Part shown: positions 7,818-13,401 of the stretch, one piece after another | How positions within the stretch are numbered: position 1 is the first letter of the stretch | How the letters are laid out: each line of letters opens with the position of its first letter | Assembly (NCBI GenBank): GCA_964540005.1 | Contig: CAZILN010000129.1 | Span: 1 to 14,241, forward strand | Reading direction: 5' to 3' | DNA length: 14,241 nucleotides | From: CAZILN01 sp964540005 | Lineage (GTDB): Bacteria > Bacteroidota > Bacteroidia > Bacteroidales > SM23-62 | Program-made: the position numbers and the translations under genes | The notes under the pieces: model-generated | Seen by the model: the letters and a program-made list of their open reading frames with translations, nothing else | Database searches by the model: none | What the model was told of the DNA's origin: nothing

Positions 7818-9191
7818 ATGAGATACATTAAGTCATCCCTGCTGATCATTGCATTCGGTATTTTTCTGGTTTCCGGTACAGGAGCAGCACATTTACTGCA
7901 GGTAGATCTGGCAGAGGGACAGGGAATCCCGGCTTACCTCTTAAGTTTCTATGGAGAAAGGACCATCCTGGTCGATTCTGCCCTTTCCGATGAATCAGGG
8001 TCAATCCGTTTTAACATGGCTGATGAGCGCGTTCCTGGATTGTACCAGCTCCGCTTCCCAAATAACCGCTCCCTGAACCTGGTCTACAATTACGAAGACA
8101 TTCATATTCGCACCAGTTTATCCAATTCCATTGACAGCCTGAAGATTCTTCACTCAATTGAGAACACAATCTATTACGGGTATTTAAGACTATCCCGGGA
8201 TGTATTATACCGCACAGAGATCCTTGATCCGGTGATGAATTATTATCCGCGCAGTACCGATTTCTTTACCCTGGCAGCAGCTGAAGCCACAGAACTGATC
8301 CGGATGGAACGCGAATATATAGAGGAACTTGAAGTAAACCATCCTAATAGCCTTGCAGGCAGGTATATACGATTCACCCGGACCGCTATTCCGGATCCCC
8401 TTCTGCCTGCGGAAAAAAAGAATGCCATCAGGAAGCACGAATTCTTTTCCGGAAAAGACTTTAATGACACAGATCTCTTACAGACGGATGCCATCCCGGG
8501 TAAACTAATAGAGTATCTGGCCATGCACCGCAATCAGAATTATAATTTTGACCAGCAGGAAGCTGCCTTTATCGACGCAGTGGATTCCATAGTATTTCTG
8601 AATGTCATGCATGAAGATGTTTTCGCCTATGTCATACAATACCTGGTGGCCGGGTTTGAAAGGTTCAAATTTGAGAAGGTCCTCGACCATATTTATACAG
8701 AATACCTACCTATGATATCCTGTACGGATGAATCTGTTAAGGACAATCTTGAAAAACGCCTCGCCCAGTATTCCAAAATAACCCCGGGCGCCCAGGCACC
8801 TGATTTCACCATTCCCGATACAGACGGAAACTCTGTCCGTCTATATGATTTATATTCATCAAAAATTCTTCTGATCTTCTGGGCCAGCTGGTGTCCGCAC
8901 TGCAAGGAAGAACTTGAATCCCTGAAATCCATGGTCGCCCAGGATCAGTCAGGCGCATCCGGGCTGCCGGAGATCATTGCTATCAGTGTGGATACGGAAA
9001 TGGATCCCTGGATGAATGAAATTCTCAACAATGGCTATACATGGACGAACTGTGCAGAATTAATGGGGTGGAACGGGACAGCCGTATCATCATATTATAT
9101 TTATGCCACTCCTACTTTTATCCTGATGGGACCTGATAAAAAAATAATAGCCCGGTCCGGGACTATCACCGAGATCAGCAAGTTTTTTTAA
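7818..9191 (+). CDS. Periplasmic TlpA/AhpC-TSA-like thioredoxin-fold protein with DUF4369-like N-terminus
   Basis: A 457-residue exported thiol-disulfide protein. Residues 1-24 form a signal peptide (hydrophobic 7-19, likely cut near GTGAA) without a lipobox Cys, so it is probably soluble in the periplasm. Residues 25-100 resemble the DUF4369 beta domain seen before TlpA domains in Bacteroidota (LVDSA..G, PGLYQLRF, LNLVYNYEDIHI). A helical middle section follows at about 110-320. The thioredoxin domain (about 322-457) starts with PGAQAPDFTIPDTDG and has the redox motif WCPHC (Cys359, Cys362) and the cis-proline in ATPTF (Pro432). CPHC is DsbA-like rather than the common CGPC. Its role could be reduction or isomerisation of exported proteins or cytochrome maturation; no partner gene is adjacent. 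It is transcribed alone, convergent with the next gene. No Shine-Dalgarno is seen. Confidence 0.88.
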   Translation: MRYIKSSLLIIAFGIFLVSGTGAAHLLQVDLAEGQGIPAYLLSFYGERTILVDSALSDESGSIRFNMADERVPGLYQLRFPNNRSLNLVYNYEDIHIRTSLSNSIDSLKILHSIENTIYYGYLRLSRDVLYRTEILDPVMNYYPRSTDFFTLAAAEATELIRMEREYIEELEVNHPNSLAGRYIRFTRTAIPDPLLPAEKKNAIRKHEFFSGKDFNDTDLLQTDAIPGKLIEYLAMHRNQNYNFDQQEAAFIDAVDSIVFLNVMHEDVFAYVIQYLVAGFERFKFEKVLDHIYTEYLPMISCTDESVKDNLEKRLAQYSKITPGAQAPDFTIPDTDGNSVRLYDLYSSKILLIFWASWCPHCKEELESLKSMVAQDQSGASGLPEIIAISVDTEMDPWMNEILNNGYTWTNCAELMGWNGTAVSSYYIYATPTFILMGPDKKIIARSGTITEISKFF

Positions 9192-9242
9192 ATGGGCCAT
9201 CATATTATGTTAGCAGGTCATCCACCCTCCGGACAGATATAA

Positions 9243-9283
9243 AAAGGAAGGCCGCCTCACTTTCAGTTTGAGACAGCCCCTTT
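9243..9283. terminator. Bidirectional terminator-like hairpin between convergent genes
   Basis: The arms are AAAGG (9243-9247), GGC (9250-9252) and CTCA (9256-9259), pairing with TGAG (9269-9272), GCC (9276-9278) and CCTTT (9279-9283). There is a two-base bulge, a three-by-three internal loop and a 9-nt apical loop. On the minus strand the stem is followed by a T-rich run (the A's at 9241-9245), and on the plus strand by TTTAATT. The position, between the stops at 9191 (+) and 9306 (-), fits a shared terminator. The mismatches keep confidence moderate. Confidence 0.5.
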
Positions 9284-9305
9284 AATTATCAGAAAAATAA
9301 CTTTA

Positions 9306-10808
9306 TTACGGCATAGCGGGAAGTTTCCAGCCATCCCTGTATTTGTGTTTAACCAGGTCTGCAGCAAATTCCTTTGCTGAGAAAGGATCCGTCCTTTCTC
9401 TGTCGAATGATGGATCACCGTCTTCAATCGTAAATCCGTCCTTAATAACCATCCTCAGGCTTTCATCGTCTCCAATATTGGTAAATTTCATATTCTCTCC
9501 ATCCCATTGAAGTACCTTATTTAGTCCCTGTAAACGAACGGCATTGACACCCATTACAACCATTTCATTAAATGGTCCGGCCTCACTGAAGTCGGATGCT
9601 GTTGGAACACGGTTTTCCGGACTTTCCTTACAGGCCCTAACCCAGTCCATTTCGTGTCCGCCCCCGGTTGCATTTTCAATCCGGCGCCTGATCTTGGGTG
9701 CATCGGGTGTCCGGCCTGAGAGCAGCCATGGTCTCACACCATAACATCCGCAGTGCAGGATATCCTTGGTCCCGTAAAACAGGACGCCACCTCCGGCAAC
9801 ATTCATATTTTTCCCATCCGGCCAGTTTTCGGGCTTCATTGGCTGAATTCCTCCATCGTACCAGGTTACCTCAACCTCAGGGAAGTTGACTTTTTCTGCA
9901 GGTGGACGTTCCGGATAGGTTAACTTCACCATTTGTGCGTTGGGGGCACATTTTGTAAGCAGGAGAGTTGAACTGCCTTGTACTTTTACCGGGTACTTCA
10001 GCTGAAGTCCGACAAATACCGGGTGCAGGATATGGCAGGCCATGTCTCCCAGTGCGCCGGTACCATAGTCCCACCAGCCGCGCCAGTTCCATGGAGTATA
10101 AATCGAATTATACGGATTCATCACTGCAGGACCTGTGAACAGTTCCCAGTTAAGTGTATCGGGTACTTTCATTACTTCTTCAGGTACGTTCAGTCCCTGC
10201 GGCCATATCGGGCGGTCAGTAAATGCTTCGACTCTAGTGACATCTCCAATTTCACCGTTCAATATCCATTCAACAACCTGGCTCACCCCTTCTCCCGAAG
10301 AACCCTGGTTCCCCATGGAAGTGGTTACCTTGTGTTTCTTTGCCAGAGCGGTCAGCAACCGTGATTCGTAAACAGAATGTGTCAGAGGCTTCTGAACATA
10401 AACATGCTTACCCATTGTCATGGCATGCGAAGCAACCAGTGCATGGGTGTGGTCTGCTGTTGCCACTACTACTGCATCGATGGATTTACCCATCTCATCA
10501 TACATTTTTCTCCAGTCCCAGAACTTCTTGGCATTTGGATAGTCGTCAAAGGTCTTCTGAGAGTATTTCCAGTCCACATCGCAGAGGGCTACGATATTCT
10601 GATCTGTAATATTTCTCAGATTGCTACGCCCCATACCTCCAATACCGACGCCTGCAATATTCAGCTTATCACTGGGCTGTACATAGCCCAATCCGCTGAC
10701 AACCCTGCTGGGAACGATTGTTAATCCGGCTGTCGCAGCAGCCGTAGTACCAATAAATTTCCGACGAGAGATTCCGGATTTTCCATCCTTTTTTTCGTCT
10801 TTTTTCAT
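9306..10808 (-). CDS. Gfo/Idh/MocA-family oxidoreductase with twin-arginine signal
   Basis: A 500-residue dinucleotide-dependent oxidoreductase exported folded by the Tat system. The leader has SRRKFIG (14-20) followed by a hydrophobic Ala/Thr-rich stretch. The N-terminal Rossmann domain begins at about residue 48 with GVGIGGMG (53-60) and ends with CDVDW (76-80). The catalytic-dinucleotide motif usually written EKP appears as QKP (139-141), which keeps the key Lys140. The C-terminal domain carries the WRGWWDYGTGALGDMACH run (242-259), whose Asp255 and His259 are conserved in the exported Bacteroidota and Planctomycetes branch. Such enzymes act on sugars or glycosides, and the NAD(P) is thought to remain tightly bound in the periplasm. 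The substrate is not identifiable. It is a single gene, with a 195-bp spacer upstream shared with a divergent gene. The start is supported by the full Tat n-region. Confidence 0.93.
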   Translation of the reverse strand: MKKDEKKDGKSGISRRKFIGTTAAATAGLTIVPSRVVSGLGYVQPSDKLNIAGVGIGGMGRSNLRNITDQNIVALCDVDWKYSQKTFDDYPNAKKFWDWRKMYDEMGKSIDAVVVATADHTHALVASHAMTMGKHVYVQKPLTHSVYESRLLTALAKKHKVTTSMGNQGSSGEGVSQVVEWILNGEIGDVTRVEAFTDRPIWPQGLNVPEEVMKVPDTLNWELFTGPAVMNPYNSIYTPWNWRGWWDYGTGALGDMACHILHPVFVGLQLKYPVKVQGSSTLLLTKCAPNAQMVKLTYPERPPAEKVNFPEVEVTWYDGGIQPMKPENWPDGKNMNVAGGGVLFYGTKDILHCGCYGVRPWLLSGRTPDAPKIRRRIENATGGGHEMDWVRACKESPENRVPTASDFSEAGPFNEMVVMGVNAVRLQGLNKVLQWDGENMKFTNIGDDESLRMVIKDGFTIEDGDPSFDRERTDPFSAKEFAADLVKHKYRDGWKLPAMP

Positions 10809-11003
10809 ATCATCATTCTTTAGGTTAGTAATTGGAAATTATTTATTTAAGATTTTACCTTTTCTTCAAGGAAATACGAATATATACCTTTCCTGATAAA
10901 TTCTGTAAGATTCATGTAAATTTAATAAAAGAATGTAAAGATTTAATAAGTAATATTGTTAAACTGGCACGGGACATTCACACTAATAAACATTTCTGCT
11001 ACT
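10809..11003. other. Divergent intergenic spacer, AT-rich
   Basis: This 195-bp AT-rich gap lies between the minus-strand oxidoreductase and the plus-strand AlbA_2 gene. It must carry both promoters, but I found no clear TTG / TAnnTTTG pair; on the minus strand a TATATTCG (complement near 10877-10886) is the closest -7-like match and lacks a matching upstream box. No convincing hairpin or ORF is seen. If the alternative ATG at 10956 were used for the downstream gene, the spacer would be 147 bp. Confidence 0.5.
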
Positions 11004-11648
11004 GTGAACCGGCATATACAGGATCTGATAAGTGAGGGAGAACATCTGAAACAGGATTTCAAGTTCGAAATTACTGATTCCCGGAAAATTGCACGGACCC
11101 TTTCAGCTTTTGCAAATACTGAAGGAGGAAGGATACTGATAGGAGTAAAAGATAATGGTAATATCAGCGGTATCTCTACTGATGAGGAATATCATATGAT
11201 AGAAGCTGCAGCCCAGATGTATTGCCGCCCGGAAATACCATTTGAAAGCCGGAAATGGCTTATCCGTGGTAAAACCATCCTTGAAATATACATTCCCGAA
11301 TCAGCCAGCAAGCCTGTCATGGCACAGTTAGATGAAGGCAAATGGATGGCCTTCATCCGTATACATGACGAGAATATAATTGCAGGGAGTGTGCAGGTAA
11401 GTGTCTGGAAAAAAGGAAGAAGAAGGAAGGGGGTTTTCCTTCCCTATGATGCTGAAAAGAAGATCCTGCTTGATTACCTTTCGGGAAACGCCTCTATCAG
11501 CCAGTCGAAGTATAGCAGAATAGCTCGCATTACCCGTAAGAAAGCAGTGGAAATACTTTCCGATCTGATTGTACTTGATGTGTTACAAATAGAATATGAA
11601 GGAGATGCTGTGGTTTTTAGCCTAGCTACGAAGCATAGCCAGTATTGA
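11004..11648 (+). CDS. AlbA_2 (Schlafen-type) domain protein with C-terminal winged-helix-like region
   Basis: A putative nucleic-acid-associated protein. From a GTG at 11004 it has 214 residues and begins VNRHIQDLISEGEH, which resembles the usual beginning of this Bacteroidota family; the ATG at 10956 would add 16 residues (MLNWHGTF...) that look unlike the family. The AlbA_2 domain (about 8-130) shows the acidic/basic pattern EGEHLKQDFKFE (Glu11, Glu13, Asp18, Lys20), then KIARTLSAFANTEGG (28-42) and LIGVKDNG (45-52). In characterised relatives this fold occurs in Schlafen RNases and in bacterial transcription or defence proteins. The C-terminal part (about 150-205) is predicted to be a helix-turn-helix (ISQSKYSRIARITRKKAVEIL). 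Its 3' end runs 27 bp into the opposite-strand purQ. No partner gene, so the role is unknown: a regulator or an RNase-related protein. Confidence 0.85.
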   Translation: MNRHIQDLISEGEHLKQDFKFEITDSRKIARTLSAFANTEGGRILIGVKDNGNISGISTDEEYHMIEAAAQMYCRPEIPFESRKWLIRGKTILEIYIPESASKPVMAQLDEGKWMAFIRIHDENIIAGSVQVSVWKKGRRRKGVFLPYDAEKKILLDYLSGNASISQSKYSRIARITRKKAVEILSDLIVLDVLQIEYEGDAVVFSLATKHSQY

Positions 11649-12314
11649 TTCGAAAATAGCTCTGCCATCCGTGTTCCCCAGTTCATCGTCTGCGGCTCTT
11701 TCCGGATGGGGCATCATACCGTAAACATTCTGCCTCTCATTACAGACACCGGCAATGTTTTCAAGAGTCCCGTTAGGATTAACATCCTCTGATATGATAC
11801 CGTTTTCATTACAGTACCGAAACAGGATCTGGCAATTCTGTCTCATTCTTTTAAGTATCTCATCATCAGCAAAATACCGGCCTTCAGCATGTGCAATAGG
11901 TATTTTATACGATCTGTTCTTGTCAAGCAGAGATGTCAGTATGGTGTAGTCGTTATCAGGTTTAATATATACGTTTTTGCAAACGAACTTCTGGTTAATG
12001 TTATGAAGAAGGGTACCCGGCAGCAATCCTGCTTCGCATAAAATCTGAAACCCGTTACATACCCCGAATACGAATCCTCCCTTATCTGCAAATTCAATAA
12101 CGGAATCCATAATGGGAGAATACCTGGCAATAGCTCCCGATCTCAGGTAGTCCCCATATGAAAATCCACCCGGGAGTATAACCGCGTCGACCTTATTGAT
12201 ATCGGTATTTTTATGCCATAATTCGTATACGTCCTGCTCCATAATATCCCTCAACACGTATATCATATCATGGTCACAATTGGAACCGGGAAATATTACC
12301 ACTCCAAATTTCAT
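11622..12314 (-). CDS. purQ: Phosphoribosylformylglycinamidine synthase subunit PurQ (glutaminase)
   Basis: A 230-residue class I glutamine amidotransferase subunit that makes ammonia from glutamine for the PurL subunit in step four of de novo purine synthesis (FGAR to FGAM), in the cytoplasm. Hallmarks are FPGSNCD (8-14), LPGGFSYGDYLRSGAIAR (47-64), the nucleophile Cys86 in GVCNGFQIL, HAEGRY (142-147), and the His203/Glu205 pair of the catalytic triad in MMPHPE. Length is normal. The start at 12314 gives the MKFGVVIFPGSNCD beginning usual in the family; an ATG ten codons upstream adds only basic residues. A purine-rich GAAAGAAG stands before it. PurS and PurL are not next to it here. The leader contains a hairpin with a U-tract (12356-12376), and the 3' end overlaps the AlbA_2 gene. 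Confidence 0.96.
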   Translation of the reverse strand: MKFGVVIFPGSNCDHDMIYVLRDIMEQDVYELWHKNTDINKVDAVILPGGFSYGDYLRSGAIARYSPIMDSVIEFADKGGFVFGVCNGFQILCEAGLLPGTLLHNINQKFVCKNVYIKPDNDYTILTSLLDKNRSYKIPIAHAEGRYFADDEILKRMRQNCQILFRYCNENGIISEDVNPNGTLENIAGVCNERQNVYGMMPHPERAADDELGNTDGRAIFESILAMLRS

Positions 12315-12355
12315 AGACTTCTTTCGCGCCTTAAATTTAATCATTATTATGTTCT

Positions 12356-12376
12356 AAAAAAGTCCGGGTACCCCGG
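12356..12376 (-). terminator. GC-rich hairpin plus U-tract in the purQ leader (attenuator candidate)
   Basis: Read on the minus strand, CCGGG, loop GTA, CCCGG is followed after two bases by six T's, ending 41 nt before the purQ ATG. This has the form of an intrinsic terminator, and its only downstream gene on this strand is purQ. On the plus strand the stem is not followed by T's. A competing pairing is possible: TTCGGG about 17 nt upstream on the same strand (complement of 12393-12398) can pair with CCCGGA of the 3' arm (five Watson-Crick pairs and one G-U). Control of purQ by attenuation is inference; it may instead stop antisense transcripts arriving from cheR. Confidence 0.45.
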
Positions 12377-12406
12377 CCGGATATATATTTAACCCGAATG
12401 CCACAA

Positions 12407-12439
12407 TTTTGTACTAAATCAATATATTAATTAGATTTA
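12407..12439 (+). promoter_or_regulatory. Candidate Bacteroidota-type promoter for cheR
   Basis: TTTTG at 12407-12411 and TAGATTTA at 12432-12439 are 20 bp apart, one base off the phylum's -33 TTG / -7 TAnnTTTG pattern. Transcription would start near 12446 and give a leader of about 75 nt before the cheR ATG, containing the small hairpin at 12479-12493. It was identified by eye only. Confidence 0.35.
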
Positions 12440-12478
12440 CAGAAATTTGACTGCCCTTGATCAGAGAATACCATGCCG

Positions 12479-12493
12479 CCCGGTCATGCCGGG
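12479..12493 (+). other. Small GC hairpin in the cheR leader
   Basis: CCCGG (12479-12483) and CCGGG (12489-12493) form a perfect 5-bp stem with loop TCATG, 26 bases before the cheR start. The heptamer CATGCCG is repeated on either side of the 5' arm (12472-12478 and 12485-12491). No T-tract follows, so it is not a terminator. It might shield or expose the ribosome entry region, or mean nothing. Confidence 0.35.
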
Positions 12494-12519
12494 ATGTGAG
12501 TTAATAGAAACAGCGTTAG

Positions 12520-13359
12520 ATGGAAGTTGGAGACCACGATATTGAACAGTTTACACAGGCGATCGCTTCAGTCTCCAATTATGATTTCTCTGAATACTCA
12601 AATAAATCCTTAAAAAGACGGCTGGCAAAGGTATTGCTCGATTCCCGGACTGACCTGCAAAGCCTTATCAGTAAAATACAAGCTGATCCTGAAGTACTTG
12701 AAAAAACGGTTAAAGAGCTGACCGTAAATACTACGGAGATGTTCAGGGATCCCCAGATCTGGCATACTTTACGCTTTGAGATCCTGCCCGCATACCTGCA
12801 GGCTGAATCAATAAATATATGGCATGCCGGTTGTTCTACGGGACAGGAAGTATACTCCATGCTTATCCTGCTGAGCGAACTCGGGATGTTTGAAAGGTCA
12901 AGGCTGTACGCATCCGATATTAATACTGATGTCCTTGAAATAGCAAGTAAAGGCGAATACAAATACAGATTTAATATCGGATACCTGGATAATTTTGATA
13001 AGGTGATCAAGGAAAATCCCATAAATAACGATGATTACCACGACGTCCCTTATTCGAAATACCTTGATCTCAATCTGATAAGGGACCAGATTGTTCTTAA
13101 TCCTGATCTGGTTAAAAAGCCTGTATTTAAAAAAATGGATCTTGTAAGGGATCCAAACCCTTTCCCGGTTAGCTATGACCTGATCATCTGCAGGAATGTT
13201 ATAATATATTTCAACTACAACCTTCAAAATAAGGTGTTTAAATTGTTCCACGACAACCTTAACAAGGGAGGTTGTTTAATACTGGGTGCACATGAAACCA
13301 TACTTGGACCCTTTGCCAGTTATTTCGAAAAAAGGAACCAGGCTTATATTAAGAAATAA
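12520..13359 (+). CDS. CheR-type SAM-dependent protein methyltransferase
   Basis: A 279-residue cytoplasmic methyltransferase that, in the classical system, methylates glutamates of chemoreceptors using S-adenosylmethionine. The N-terminal helical CheR domain spans about 1-65 with the basic SLKRRLAKVLL helix (30-40). The catalytic domain shows TVNTTEMFRDP (68-78), the SAM loop WHAGCSTGQEVYSM (101-114, GQE where many have GEE), ASDIN (131-135, Asp133 for the SAM ribose) and CRNVIIYF (224-231). Length is standard. The start is fixed because an in-frame TAG directly precedes the ATG; there is no Shine-Dalgarno. A membrane sensor gene begins 42 bp downstream on the same strand, so the two are probably co-transcribed. 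No cheB, cheA or receptor gene is seen in the window, and the methylated target may be the sensor or another non-chemotaxis protein. The gene symbol is left blank because a chemotaxis role is unproven. Confidence 0.92.
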   Translation: MEVGDHDIEQFTQAIASVSNYDFSEYSNKSLKRRLAKVLLDSRTDLQSLISKIQADPEVLEKTVKELTVNTTEMFRDPQIWHTLRFEILPAYLQAESINIWHAGCSTGQEVYSMLILLSELGMFERSRLYASDINTDVLEIASKGEYKYRFNIGYLDNFDKVIKENPINNDDYHDVPYSKYLDLNLIRDQIVLNPDLVKKPVFKKMDLVRDPNPFPVSYDLIICRNVIIYFNYNLQNKVFKLFHDNLNKGGCLILGAHETILGPFASYFEKRNQAYIKK

Positions 13360-13401
13360 ATGTAACTTATGGTTCCGCAGCCATACTGTTAATACTGACC
13401 A

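Noticed and set aside
5161..10808. The sulfatase, dehydrogenase, TlpA-like and oxidoreductase genes as one polysaccharide utilisation locus.
   Set aside because: They face different directions with separate control regions, and there is no SusC/SusD pair, glycoside hydrolase or sugar regulator.
10956..11003. A 16-residue N-terminal extension of the AlbA_2 protein from the ATG at 10956.
   Set aside because: The added residues do not look like the family, while the GTG at 11004 gives a typical N-terminus. The choice is likely but not proven.
10832..11035. A 67-codon open frame on the plus strand in the AlbA_2 upstream spacer.
   Set aside because: AT-rich composition, no recognisable protein features, and it overlaps the start of the AlbA_2 gene in another frame.
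12315..12344. A ten-codon extension of PurQ from an upstream ATG.
   Set aside because: It adds a basic stretch (MIKFKARKKS) not found in PurQ proteins; the family starts at MKFGVV.
11004..13359. An AlbA_2 + PurQ + CheR defence or signalling island.
   Set aside because: The genes are on alternating strands, PurQ is a plain housekeeping enzyme with intact catalytic residues, and no mobile-element or defence partner is present.
13368..13385. A hairpin (TATGG / CCATA) between cheR and the sensor gene, considered as a terminator or translation control.
   Set aside because: A weak five-pair stem with no T-tract; easily chance.
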